A stretch of DNA of 64,000 nt, taken from the NCBI RefSeq assembly GCF_016820555.1, contig NZ_JADHDW010000008.1:84319-148318 (forward strand), in the 5' to 3' direction. Positions 42,508-51,256 of this stretch are shown one piece after another. Source of the DNA: Bacillus sp. REN10. Lineage in GTDB: Bacteria; Bacillota; Bacilli; Bacillales; Domibacillaceae. The position numbers and the translations under genes were made by a program. Numbering within the stretch: the first letter of the stretch is position 1; every line of letters begins with the position of its first letter. The notes beneath the pieces were generated by a model. That model saw only the letters and a program-made list of their open reading frames with translations, had not been told where the DNA came from and searched no databases.

Positions 42508-43350
42508 TTATTTCGCCCAATACATAATCGCCACAGCGCCAGGGCCTGTGTGGGTAGAGATAATTGGTGTGGTTGTATCTATTTCAATATCTTCAAAGCC
42601 GGTCAATTCAATCACTTTGTCCTTTAGCTTGCGGGTTAATTCATGACCGCCTGCATGAGCAAAGCCTACTTTGATTAATTGTTTCCCCTTTAACTCTTCC
42701 GCTAACTGCTTGGATAAAAACTTAATCACTTGCGCATGGCTGCGAACTTTCGTTACGGGACTTAATTCTGCCATATCCAAGTTTAAAATCGGTTTAATGT
42801 TTAATAAAGAACCGATGAAACCGGTTGCTCTGCCAATGCGACCACCTTTAATTAAGTTTTCTAGCGTGTCCACCACGAGATACAGTTTCGTTTGCGACCG
42901 TATTTCCACGAGTTTAGCGATGATCTCATCGACGGTTCGGCCTTCCTCTGCCATTTTCACAGCCTCCATCACTTGAAAAGATAAGGCTTTCGAAATATAA
43001 CCAGAGTCTAAGACAGTTACTTTCGATTCGCTCATTTCCGCCGCTTGCTGAGCAGAGCGAACGGTTCCGCTCATTTTCCCTGTCATATGGATCGATAAAA
43101 TTTCACTGCCGTCTTTTCCTAGTTCATCATACACTTCTAAAAAACGGCCGACAGGGGGCTGTGAACTTTTCGGCAATTCTTTCGCTTGCTGCATTTTCAC
43201 TAAAAATTCATCAGGGGAAATTTCCACTCCATCTAAATAAGATTCACCGTCTATGAAAATCGTCAATGGCACACATGTAATTCCGTATGCCTCTAAGTCA
43301 CTTTGTCTTATATCTGCGGACGAATCCGTCACTATTTTGATTTTTCTCAC
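42508..43350 (-). CDS. DegV family fatty-acid-binding protein
   Basis: 280 residues. TDSSADIRQSDLEAYGITCVPL and TSQPPVGRF-like SSQPPVGRFLEVY, followed by SIHMTGKMSGTVRSA, are the family signatures. FakB-type DegV proteins hold a fatty acid for phosphorylation by FakA. Several DegV paralogues are normal in Bacillus; FakA is not in the window. Confidence 0.93.
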   Translation of the reverse strand: MRKIKIVTDSSADIRQSDLEAYGITCVPLTIFIDGESYLDGVEISPDEFLVKMQQAKELPKSSQPPVGRFLEVYDELGKDGSEILSIHMTGKMSGTVRSAQQAAEMSESKVTVLDSGYISKALSFQVMEAVKMAEEGRTVDEIIAKLVEIRSQTKLYLVVDTLENLIKGGRIGRATGFIGSLLNIKPILNLDMAELSPVTKVRSHAQVIKFLSKQLAEELKGKQLIKVGFAHAGGHELTRKLKDKVIELTGFEDIEIDTTTPIISTHTGPGAVAIMYWAK

Positions 43351-43460
43351 ACTTACACATCCTAACTATACAGTCAATCTCTTGCCATTATACCGTTAAA
43401 CGGAAGGAAATTAAATAACATTTACTTATTTTCATAGGTTTTCCTCTCCTAACAAACTTA

Positions 43461-43500
43461 AAAAAGCTTGCAGAGGATCATTTCCTCTACAAGCTTTTTC
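43461..43500 (-). terminator. Terminator of the TrpXYZ-like operon
   Basis: AAAAGCTTGTAGAGGA/TCCTCTGCAAGCTTTT stem, followed by TTTAAG on the minus strand. Confidence 0.85.
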
Positions 43501-44294
43501 TACGCTAGCAACGAGCGATCGTTTAACATTGCTTCGCCGCGAATCCGTTGAAATTCTGCTAGTAATTTCTCTACCGTTAAGTCCGGTTTTTCCTTTTCAT
43601 TCGCTTCAAAAATGATTTGCCCTTTATCCATCATAATGAGGCGGTTACCGAGGTCGAGTGCTTGTTGCATGTTATGCGTCACCATGAGCGTCGTCAGTTC
43701 GAATTTAGCAACAATTTCTTTCGTTAAATTCGTAATCAGCTCTGCGCGCGCTGGATCAAGGGCTGCTGTATGTTCATCAAGCAATAAAATCTTCGGCTTC
43801 GTGAACGTGGCCATCAAAAGCGACAACGCTTGGCGTTCCCCTCCAGATAATAAGCCGACTTTTGCCGACAGACGATTTTCTAAGCCAAGATGGAGCATTT
43901 CTAACTGCTCGCGGAAAAAATCTCGCTTGCTTTTTGTCACACCCAAGGCTAACGTTCTCGTTTTCGTGCGATTGTAAGCGAGCGCTAAATTTTCTTCAAT
44001 CGTCATCGTCGGTGCTGTACCAGCTAACGGATCTTGGAACACCCGGCCAATTTTTCTCGCCCGTTTATGTTCAGCTAAAGCCGACATGTTTACACCATCA
44101 ATCATAACGGTTCCGGCATCAGGAAAGAGCTTCCCCGAAATCATATTCATCAGCGTTGACTTGCCGGCTCCATTGCTTCCAATCACGGTCACAAAATCGC
44201 CCGGATTCAGCTGTAAATTCACTTGATTGAGGGCGATCTTTTCATCTGGCGTTCCCTCATAGAACACTTTATAGATTTGATTTAACTGAAGCAA
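43500..44294 (-). CDS. ABC importer ATP-binding protein (TrpZ-like)
   Basis: 264 residues. Walker A GSNGAGKST, Q-loop, signature LLSGGERQALSL, Walker B ILLLDEHTAALDP and MVTHNMQQAL. It belongs with PF04392-type importers of tryptophan, tyrosine or other amino acids. It overlaps the permease gene by 26 bases. Confidence 0.9.
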   Translation of the reverse strand: MLQLNQIYKVFYEGTPDEKIALNQVNLQLNPGDFVTVIGSNGAGKSTLMNMISGKLFPDAGTVMIDGVNMSALAEHKRARKIGRVFQDPLAGTAPTMTIEENLALAYNRTKTRTLALGVTKSKRDFFREQLEMLHLGLENRLSAKVGLLSGGERQALSLLMATFTKPKILLLDEHTAALDPARAELITNLTKEIVAKFELTTLMVTHNMQQALDLGNRLIMMDKGQIIFEANEKEKPDLTVEKLLAEFQRIRGEAMLNDRSLLA

Positions 44295-45252
44295 TTTGAT
44301 CCCCTCTTTCCTTGATGGTTGCTTCTAGCTGAGCCGCTCGTTTCTTTTTACGCATTGTCGCCTTTTGCTTATCGATCAGCTTCGGAACCACAAGCGCAAT
44401 AATGACAATGACCGCTGTAATTAACTTCATATCTCCTGTTTCCAAAAATTCAAACCTTAACGCCAATGTGACAATCATTCGATACACAATCGCTCCAATC
44501 AAAACAGCCAATGTCGCTCGAGCAATAGAAGAATTGCCGATAATTGCTTCACCAATAATGACAGACGCCAAGCCGATAATAATCATTCCAATTCCCATTC
44601 CAGCATCACTAAAGCCGTTATATTGAGCAATTAACGCACCAGAGAAAGCAACTAACGCATTCGATAAGCCAAGTCCAAGCACCTTTAGCCAGTCGGTATT
44701 GGCTGAAAAGCTGCGAACCATGCCATCGTTATCACCAACTGCTCGTAAACCTAGGCCGATTTCCGTCTTTAAAAACAAATCAAGTACAATCTTAATCACA
44801 AAAGCCAGCAGAAACATCGAAAGTAAGATTTCCCAAGTCGCTCCTTCAAACATGCTGCCGATGCCTAGTCCTTGCCACCAAGCTGAAATCTTCGTCAACA
44901 CCGTTTCTTCCGCCAATAAAGGAACATTTGGCTTTCCCATAATCCGCAAGTTAATGGAATAAAGAGCAATCATCATTAAAATACCAGAAAGCAACGGATT
45001 AATTTTCCCTTTTGTATGAAGAATTCCAGTCAAACATCCAGCGATAAATCCAGCTAAAAACCCAGCTCCTGTAGCTAAAAAAGGATTAACCCCTGAAATA
45101 ATTAATACCGAGGCGGTCGCTCCGCCCGTGACAAAGCTTCCATCTACCGTTAAATCAGGAAAATCAAGAATTCGGAAGGATAAATACACACCAAGTGCCA
45201 TGATCGCATAGATCATTCCCACTTCCACTGACCCAAACATAGCTGTAAACAT
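44269..45252 (-). CDS. ABC importer permease (TrpY-like)
   Basis: 327 residues with 8-9 membrane segments, starting MFTAMFGSVEVGMIYAIMALGVYLSFRILDFPD, as in branched-chain/BMP-type permeases. The gene lies between the substrate-binding and ATPase genes. The C-terminus is long and basic (KQKATMRKKKRAAQLEATIK). Confidence 0.9.
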   Translation of the reverse strand: MFTAMFGSVEVGMIYAIMALGVYLSFRILDFPDLTVDGSFVTGGATASVLIISGVNPFLATGAGFLAGFIAGCLTGILHTKGKINPLLSGILMMIALYSINLRIMGKPNVPLLAEETVLTKISAWWQGLGIGSMFEGATWEILLSMFLLAFVIKIVLDLFLKTEIGLGLRAVGDNDGMVRSFSANTDWLKVLGLGLSNALVAFSGALIAQYNGFSDAGMGIGMIIIGLASVIIGEAIIGNSSIARATLAVLIGAIVYRMIVTLALRFEFLETGDMKLITAVIVIIALVVPKLIDKQKATMRKKKRAAQLEATIKERGDQIASVKSNL

Positions 45253-45284
45253 CTAATCCCCTCCTGTGTAACAAATTACATAAA

Positions 45285-45307
45285 GGAGCTTCTCACTGAA
45301 AAGCTCC
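45285..45307 (-). terminator. Intra-operon attenuator hairpin
   Basis: GGAGCTTTTC/GAGAAGCTCC stem on the minus strand between the binding-protein and permease genes, followed by TTTATG. It should lower permease expression relative to the binding protein. Confidence 0.6.
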
Positions 45308-45315
45308 CATCCACA

Positions 45316-46317
45316 TTACTTCACAAATTCGGCTTGCTTTTTCCATTCTTCTTTTATATCAATATTCATTTCTTTCGCGGCTTTTTCGTTAATTAATAAC
45401 TTTAATTTTTGCGGCTGCTGAACCGGCAAATCGCCTGGCTTTTTACCTTCTTTTAAAATTTGTACAGCCATTTGACCCGCTTCGTAACCGATGTCGTAAT
45501 ATTCAAAGCCAAATGCCGCAAATCCTCCGCGTTTCACGGAATCAAGTTCGCCGACAAACATTGGCATATCCTCTTTATTCGCTACTTGAATGACAGATTC
45601 TAACGCCGATACAACCGTATTATCTGTGACGATGTAAATCATATCTGCTTTCCCAACGAGGGATTCTGCCGCTTGCTTTACCTCAGAAGAAGTAGATACG
45701 GTTACAGGAACGAGCTTCAGCCCATTTTTCTTCATTATGTTTTCAACTGCTTCGACTTGGGCGACCGAATTTTGCTCGCCAGCATTATAAATAACACCCA
45801 CGTTTTTTCCTTTAAATTCCTTGGCCATAAATTCTATCGTTTTTGAAATCGCATCTGGATGAAGATCTGTCGTTCCAGTAATATTGCCGCCAGGTTTTTT
45901 CGGATCTTTTACTAATCCCCCTACGACTGGATCAGTTACGGAAGTAAACACAATCGGAATCTCTTTCGTCGCATTTAACGCACTTGTAGCACTCGGCGTG
46001 GAATTGGCGAAAATTAAATCAACCTTATCCCCAACAAAGTTATTGGCGATCGTTTGGTTATTATTTTGGTCGCCTTGTGCTATTTGCACATCATAATCCG
46101 CTTTTACTCCGCCATCTTCTAACGCTTGTTGAAATCCTTTGTACGCATTGTCTAACGACGGATGCTCAACAATTTGCGTGACTCCAATTTTCACTGTGTC
46201 TTCTTTAGCTGACCCAGCTTCTTCTTTCTTCTCTTTTTCTCCGCTATTGCCGCAGCCAGCTAACATCAGCATACTTGTCATTCCAACTGCCGCCATTCCT
46301 TTTACCCACTTTTTCAC
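45316..46317 (-). CDS. ABC importer substrate-binding lipoprotein (TrpX-like)
   Basis: 333 residues. A GTG at 46317 follows GGGGGAG by a few bases; the ATG upstream is not spaced correctly. Lipoprotein signal KGMAAVGMTSMLMLAGC, then VKIGVTQIVEHPSLDNAYKGF and PIVFTSVTDPVVGGLV, typical of the ABC_sub_bind (PF04392) family, which includes tryptophan/tyrosine-binding proteins. A perfect 11-bp palindrome lies upstream. Confidence 0.9.
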   Translation of the reverse strand: MKKWVKGMAAVGMTSMLMLAGCGNSGEKEKKEEAGSAKEDTVKIGVTQIVEHPSLDNAYKGFQQALEDGGVKADYDVQIAQGDQNNNQTIANNFVGDKVDLIFANSTPSATSALNATKEIPIVFTSVTDPVVGGLVKDPKKPGGNITGTTDLHPDAISKTIEFMAKEFKGKNVGVIYNAGEQNSVAQVEAVENIMKKNGLKLVPVTVSTSSEVKQAAESLVGKADMIYIVTDNTVVSALESVIQVANKEDMPMFVGELDSVKRGGFAAFGFEYYDIGYEAGQMAVQILKEGKKPGDLPVQQPQKLKLLINEKAAKEMNIDIKEEWKKQAEFVK

Positions 46318-46373
46318 AATGACTCCCCCTAACATTTCACTTACATGATTTACTGCTTTGCTCCATTAAAATA

Positions 46374-46399
46374 TTAATGTTATTATGCAATAACATTAA
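46374..46399 (-). promoter_or_regulatory. Palindrome upstream of the TrpXYZ-like operon
   Basis: Perfect inverted repeat with arms TTAATGTTATT and AATAACATTAA around ATGC, about 60 bases before the binding-protein gene. Possible repressor site. No T-box is seen here. Confidence 0.5.
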
Positions 46400-46453
46400 C
46401 AGAAAAGCAAGTGTTTTCTGAAAATTACATTTACTTGAAGAAATAAACAAATA

Positions 46454-46475
46454 GGGCCAACTCACAGCTGGCCCC
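46454..46475 (-). terminator. Terminator of plsC
   Basis: GGGGCCA/TTGGCCC stem around GCTGTGAG; a T-rich tail (TATTTGTTTATTT) on the minus strand. Confidence 0.7.
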
Positions 46476-46481
46476 ATTTAT

Positions 46482-47210
46482 TTATTTCTTCATTTGATCT
46501 AATGCTTCTTGAATTTTTTTCTGCGTCATTTCCGCTACGTCTTTTAACTCGTATTCTTCAAATATATCAGCAGAAACCGCTGGTAAAATCTGAATTTGAA
46601 CATGACCAGGTGTCACTTTTTTGCGGTTGTTCTTCTCAAACATATCGGATGTTCCTTTGATTACTACGGGAACGATCGGTACGTTAGCATCCTTCGCTAT
46701 TCGAAAACCACCCGATTTAAATGCCTTCATCTCTCCACCTAAACTTCTCGTCCCTTCAGGAAAAATAAGCAGCGAGTGACCGGCTTTTAATTTATCCGCT
46801 CCATCGCGAAGCATCTTAACTGCGTCACGACGATTGTTGCGGTTGATGTAAATACAGCCGATGACATCCATCCAATCGCGCACAACCGGAACCTTCTTCA
46901 CTTCTACTTTGGAAATAAACCCAAACGGCTTATCAATATGTCCGAGTAAAGCAGGCACATCAAAGTCCCCTTCGTGATTACAAATGAAGAGAACAGGACC
47001 ATTCGGAATATGTTCCTGCCCTTGGATATCAACCGTTGAGCCTGTGGATTTCACGACCGATCTTGCCCATCGTTTCGGCAGCTGATGCATTTGCTGATCA
47101 CGTTCAGCCACCGTCCACTCCTCATTCACTTTTCTACTTTTGCGAAGCGCCGGTAAACTTCCGATTAGCGTCACAATTAAAAACAAAACAAAATACAGTA
47201 AGCGAAACAT
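46482..47210 (-). CDS. plsC: 1-acyl-sn-glycerol-3-phosphate acyltransferase
   Basis: 242 residues. N-terminal membrane anchor (LLYFVLFLIVTLIGSLPAL), catalytic NHEGDFD (HX4D), and the substrate motif FPEGTRS. It converts lysophosphatidic acid to phosphatidic acid at the membrane. Gene order with dfrA and thyA matches B. subtilis ypkP. Confidence 0.94.
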   Translation of the reverse strand: MFRLLYFVLFLIVTLIGSLPALRKSRKVNEEWTVAERDQQMHQLPKRWARSVVKSTGSTVDIQGQEHIPNGPVLFICNHEGDFDVPALLGHIDKPFGFISKVEVKKVPVVRDWMDVIGCIYINRNNRRDAVKMLRDGADKLKAGHSLLIFPEGTRSLGGEMKAFKSGGFRIAKDANVPIVPVVIKGTSDMFEKNNRKKVTPGHVQIQILPAVSADIFEEYELKDVAEMTQKKIQEALDQMKK

Positions 47211-47235
47211 ATGTCTCCTCCTAAAAACAGAAAGA

Positions 47236-47260
47236 AAATAGCAGAGACAGTCTGCTATTT
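47236..47260. terminator. Terminator after dfrA
   Basis: AAATAGCAGA/TCTGCTATTT stem around GACAG. On the minus strand TTTTC follows. It overlaps the dfrA stop codon region. Confidence 0.75.
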
Positions 47261-47743
47261 CTTCTTTTCATATATGCGAAATTGATAGTCATACGGGTTT
47301 TTTTCATTTTTAAGCCCTGGCGTAGCGGAAACAAGCTCCCAGTCTTCCCAGTCCAGCTCGTTCGGGAAATAAGTATCTCCATCAAAAGACTCTTCAATGA
47401 CGGTTACATACAAGCGATCCGCAAACGGAAGCATTAAACGAAAAATTTCCGCTCCACCCGTAATGAATAACTCATCTTCTTGTTCCGCTTTCTGCACCAA
47501 TTCTTCCACAGAATACACAACCGTACAGCCTTCCGCTTCATAATGACGGTCGCGGGTCAAAATGACATTTTCTCGTCCAGGCAGTGGCTTGCCGATCGAT
47601 TCGAATGTCTTTCTTCCCATCACAATTGGATGGCCCATCGTCGTTTCTTTAAAAAACTTCAAATCCTCTGGCAGTCGCCAAGGTAATTGATTATCTTTAC
47701 CGATCACACCGTTTTGATCCATCGCCCAAATAAATGAAATCAT
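47255..47743 (-). CDS. dfrA: Dihydrofolate reductase
   Basis: 162 residues. WAMDQNGVIGKDNQLPW holds the active-site loop, MGRKTFESIGKPLPGRENVILT the cofactor site, and LFITGGAEIFRL the nucleotide fold. It reduces dihydrofolate to tetrahydrofolate with NADPH. It is 20 bases downstream of thyA; the pair recycles folate during dTMP synthesis. Confidence 0.97.
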   Translation of the reverse strand: MISFIWAMDQNGVIGKDNQLPWRLPEDLKFFKETTMGHPIVMGRKTFESIGKPLPGRENVILTRDRHYEAEGCTVVYSVEELVQKAEQEDELFITGGAEIFRLMLPFADRLYVTVIEESFDGDTYFPNELDWEDWELVSATPGLKNEKNPYDYQFRIYEKKK

Positions 47744-47763
47744 CGAACCCCTTCTTTCCTTTA

Positions 47764-48720
47764 TTACACCGCTACCGGTGCCTTAATCGCCGGATGCGGT
47801 TCATATCCCTCTACCGCAATATCTTCCATATCAAAATCTAACACATTCGTTTTCTCTTTGTTTAACACTAACGTCGGAAGTGGCTTTGGCTCCCGTTGTA
47901 GTTGTGTCTCTACTTGCTCCAAATGATTTAAATAAATATGAGCATCGCCAATCGTATGAACGAATTCACCTGGCTTGAGTCCACACTCATGAGCGATTAA
48001 GCAAGTAAGTAAGGCGTAGCTAGCAATATTGAAAGGCACGCCTAAAAAGACATCTCCAGAGCGCTGATACAGTTGGCAAGACAGTTTTCCTTCCGCGACG
48101 TAAAATTGAAATATCGTATGACATGGCGGTAAAGCCATTGAAGGAATGTCTTCCGGATTCCAAGCTGATACTAGCAAGCGTCGAGAATCAGGATTTTTCT
48201 TAATCATCTCAATCACTTGTTGTAGTTGATCAATCGTCTCCCCTTGCGTCGTTTTCCACGCTCGCCACTGACTGCCGTACACATCGCCAAGTTTTCCATA
48301 CTTAGCCGCAAAGGCATCATCCGTTAACACTTTTTCTTTAAACTGCTCCATTTGTTGCTGATATTCTTCTTGGAATGCTGGATCTTCTAACGCCCGCAAG
48401 CCGAAGTTTGTCATATCAGGCCCGTGATAGTCTTCACTTTCGACCCAATTTTTAAAGGCCCATTCATTCCAAATATTATTATTATGCTGCAATAAATAAC
48501 GAATGTTCGTATCGCCTTTCATAAACCATAGAAGCTCACTAACAATTAAGCGAAAAGGAATGCGTTTCGTAGTTAACAACGGAAATCCTTCTTGCAGATT
48601 AAAGCGCATTTGATGCCCGAATACGGAGATCGTTCCCGTTCCGGTGCGATCCTCTTTCTTCACGCCTTCTTGTAAAATATGACGGCAGAGATTTAAATAC
48701 TGTTGTTCATTTTGACTCAT
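47764..48720 (-). CDS. thyA: Thymidylate synthase
   Basis: 318 residues, the longer form found in Staphylococcus and some Bacillus (the insert is near residues 85-150). Active-site Cys in [13 protein letters not shown], substrate loop [19 protein letters not shown], and the first motif [12 protein letters not shown]. It methylates dUMP to dTMP using methylene-THF, producing dihydrofolate for DfrA. Confidence 0.97.
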   Translation of the reverse strand: MSQNEQQYLNLCRHILQEGVKKEDRTGTGTISVFGHQMRFNLQEGFPLLTTKRIPFRLIVSELLWFMKGDTNIRYLLQHNNNIWNEWAFKNWVESEDYHGPDMTNFGLRALEDPAFQEEYQQQMEQFKEKVLTDDAFAAKYGKLGDVYGSQWRAWKTTQGETIDQLQQVIEMIKKNPDSRRLLVSAWNPEDIPSMALPPCHTIFQFYVAEGKLSCQLYQRSGDVFLGVPFNIASYALLTCLIAHECGLKPGEFVHTIGDAHIYLNHLEQVETQLQREPKPLPTLVLNKEKTNVLDFDMEDIAVEGYEPHPAIKAPVAV

Positions 48721-48764
48721 GTTGCTGCACCCCTTCTTTTATAACCTGTCTATTTTAACAAATA

Positions 48765-49544
48765 TCATGAACCAACTTCAATTGTTCCGAAGTGAAAAGC
48801 GGAGGTTTTGCGAATATGCTGTTCGAATCCAAGGCGCTCAAATCGATCCGAGCGAAAGTGATCCTTTAACACGACCCGCTGTTTCGCTACTCTCATCGCT
48901 TGTTCGATTGTTTCCTTTTCAAGTTCATCATAGATCGCAAAATGGCGCAAACCCGCAATACCTTCTGATGCCTCAACCGTTTCTGTAAACATCGGGTCAA
49001 AATAGACGACATCAAACGAGCGGTCTTCACATGCAGAAAGCAGCTGTTGATAACGTCCGACCTGGACATCAATTCGTTCCATTGCTTGTTGCAACTCTGA
49101 TAGAGGAGCCCGCCACTGTTTTAACCCTTGCTTCACGATATACCCAAGCACCGGGCTACCTTCCATGCCTGTCACATGACCTGTTGGACCAGTCACAAAG
49201 CTCGCCACAATACTGTCAGAAGCCAATCCGAGCGTGCAATCTAGTACAGACATGCCTGGCTTCAGCTTAGCCGCCGACACAAAAGGATCTTCTTCTCTTC
49301 GCATGAGACGTTTGACCCGAAAAGAAGCGGAGTTGGGATGAAAGAAAAACGGCTCCTGTTCATGTAAAGGGTGTAACTCGATTCGCTCCTTTGCGATGAT
49401 TAAGCAGTCTGAGTCATACTGTTTTTGCAAATCGGCAACGGAACGTTTTTGTCTCGGAATATATGAAAAGCCTAGTTCTTTCGCTGCTTGCTTTGCCTTT
49501 TGTTCTAATGCCGTATTTACTCTACTTGATGTTGAAATAATCAT
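48765..49544 (-). CDS. ypiP: Class I SAM methyltransferase YpiP/RsmJ-like
   Basis: 259 residues. The SAM-binding region VLDCTLGLASDSIVAS and GMEGSPVLGY, and the catalytic DPMF in VVYFDPMFTE, resemble the rRNA methyltransferase RsmJ. B. subtilis YpiP occupies the same position. Substrate not proven. Confidence 0.83.
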   Translation of the reverse strand: MIISTSSRVNTALEQKAKQAAKELGFSYIPRQKRSVADLQKQYDSDCLIIAKERIELHPLHEQEPFFFHPNSASFRVKRLMRREEDPFVSAAKLKPGMSVLDCTLGLASDSIVASFVTGPTGHVTGMEGSPVLGYIVKQGLKQWRAPLSELQQAMERIDVQVGRYQQLLSACEDRSFDVVYFDPMFTETVEASEGIAGLRHFAIYDELEKETIEQAMRVAKQRVVLKDHFRSDRFERLGFEQHIRKTSAFHFGTIEVGS

Positions 49545-49576
49545 CTGTTTTTCCTCGCTAACAAATAAGTACCTGT

Positions 49577-49606
49577 AAAAAGGATGCCGCTAGTGCGGCA
49601 TCCTTT
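49577..49606. terminator. Terminator of brxA
   Basis: AAAGGATGCCGC/GCGGCATCCTTT 12-bp stem around TAGT, with T-run on the minus strand and A-run on the plus. Confidence 0.9.
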
Positions 49607-49610
49607 CCTC

Positions 49611-50045
49611 TTATTTACAGTATTGTGCAAAAGCCGTCGTCAAGTTCGTAATGATCGAACCGATATCTTGTCCTTCAATTTGCTCACGCGGAATGAAGTG
49701 TACCACTTCTTTTCCTTTTAATAGAGCCATAGACGGTGAAGATGGCTCGTATCCATCAAAATACGTGCGCATTTGTGCCGTGGCTTCCTTGTCTTGTCCG
49801 GCAAATACCGTCACGAAATGATCCGGTGCCGAATCATGCATCGACGCTTGTGTAGCTGCTGGTCGGGCAAGACCGGCGGCACAACCGCATACAGAATTGA
49901 CGACAACTAATGTTGTTCCTTCTACCTGTTCCATAAATTCTGTCACTTCTTCGGCTGTTTTCAACTCCGTAAAGCCAGCATTTGTTAATTCAGCACGCAT
50001 CGGTAATACCATTTGGCGCATATATTCTTCATAAGCATTTGTCAT
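49611..50045 (-). CDS. brxA: Bacilliredoxin BrxA (YphP)
   Basis: 144 residues from 50045, with GAGGAGG upstream. It begins MTNAYEEYMRQMVLPMRAEL and carries the CGC active site in VVNSVCGCAAGLARPA. It removes bacillithiol from thiolated proteins after oxidative stress. The start codon overlaps the stop of ypgR. Confidence 0.95.
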   Translation of the reverse strand: MTNAYEEYMRQMVLPMRAELTNAGFTELKTAEEVTEFMEQVEGTTLVVVNSVCGCAAGLARPAATQASMHDSAPDHFVTVFAGQDKEATAQMRTYFDGYEPSSPSMALLKGKEVVHFIPREQIEGQDIGSIITNLTTAFAQYCK

Positions 50046-51178
50046 TTTGTTTCCTCCTCTTTCTTCCATCTCGCTTCGGTCATTTGTTTCCACACCGAGC
50101 CTTTTGCTTCCTCGCCACCTTCAATTCTTTCAATGGCCATTTTCACTTGCATTTGCACTTCAAATTCAGGATCATCGACAGCCACCTTTAAAGCAGGCAA
50201 CGCTGTTTCATCACCCACCTCGTATAAAAACATTGCCGCTCTCCAGCGCACGATTTTGCTTTTATCGTTAAGCGCCTCACACATCGCCGGGATCGCTTCT
50301 TTAAATCCTAGATCGGACAAACAGTCACCCGCAGTCCGCCGAACGGTTACCGTTGGATCCTTTAAAGCTTGCGTTAATAACGGCAGCACTTGAACATCTT
50401 CAATCATGCCGATGTAGACAACCGCCAATCGGCGAATCGCTGGTTTACTGTCTGATAAGGCTAATGTTAACACAGCCAGATCGTCAAGCGTTGGATCAGC
50501 TAACCCTTCCATCCACTCATAGCGCTTTCGCCAATCTTCTTCCGCTTGCCACATCACTTCCGTCAGCTTCACTTGTGGGCGTTTCTCAAGCAACTGGCCG
50601 CTCGCTCCGCTTTCCGCTAAAGCGGTCAGCCTTTCTTTCGGATAGGCAGCGATCAGCTCTTCCACCGTTTCTTTGCCGATTTCCTCTAAATCACCGTAAC
50701 GAACCCCGAAGTCCTGCCACTTTCTTTGCAATACGTAATTATCGTCGCCAGACTGTGCCTGTTGAAACGCTTGTAAAAACTCATCTGGAAGCGGAAAACG
50801 CTTTTCTTCGGTCGCTGACGTTAATTTCAGCTGAATGGGAATGCCTTTAAACACTTGAATCGCCGCTTGCACCTCACCAAAGGCTTCTTCCATTGAAGCA
50901 TTGACTGTTTCTCCCCTAGATGCTTCCCCAAAAACTTGACGAACTTGCGGCAAAATATACTGCCAATCATATTTTCCGTTCCGCTCCACAGCGAGAAAAT
51001 CCGCGACATGGTAAACCCCTTTGACGCCTTCGATCTTCAACAACGACCGAAGTGGCTCAGACACTTCCTCCGCTTGCGCCGCTTTATAATTATTGCTTTT
51101 TCCAGCCGGAAGCTCCTGATCTAGCAATATTTTCATCGTATTTGGGCTTGGCGTCGGCTCGATTTTAATAATCTTCAT
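50042..51178 (-). CDS. ypgR: YpgR/CvfC-like NifU-N and HEAT-repeat protein
   Basis: 378 residues. The N-terminal domain of about 100 residues (IIKIEPTPSPNTMKILLD, then GVKGVYHVADFLAVERNGKYDW) is NifU-N-like. A long helical HEAT-repeat region follows (PTVTVRRTAGDCLSDLG and KSKIVRWRAAMFLYEVGD). Staphylococcal CvfC is a relative. The start is moved to 51178, where GGAAAGGAAA lies upstream. Function unknown; it may scaffold a redox or Fe-S partner, consistent with brxA next door. Confidence 0.87.
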   Translation of the reverse strand: MKIIKIEPTPSPNTMKILLDQELPAGKSNNYKAAQAEEVSEPLRSLLKIEGVKGVYHVADFLAVERNGKYDWQYILPQVRQVFGEASRGETVNASMEEAFGEVQAAIQVFKGIPIQLKLTSATEEKRFPLPDEFLQAFQQAQSGDDNYVLQRKWQDFGVRYGDLEEIGKETVEELIAAYPKERLTALAESGASGQLLEKRPQVKLTEVMWQAEEDWRKRYEWMEGLADPTLDDLAVLTLALSDSKPAIRRLAVVYIGMIEDVQVLPLLTQALKDPTVTVRRTAGDCLSDLGFKEAIPAMCEALNDKSKIVRWRAAMFLYEVGDETALPALKVAVDDPEFEVQMQVKMAIERIEGGEEAKGSVWKQMTEARWKKEEETK

Positions 51179-51256
51179 TCTGTGTTTTTCCTTTCCTATC
51201 AAGTCGTTGTTGCTATTGTAGCATAGAAGAAACGCTCCCACCTGATATCCTGCTCA

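Noticed and set aside
50013..50393. 126-codon plus-strand frame inside ypgR/brxA
   Set aside because: Shadow of two well-supported minus-strand genes.
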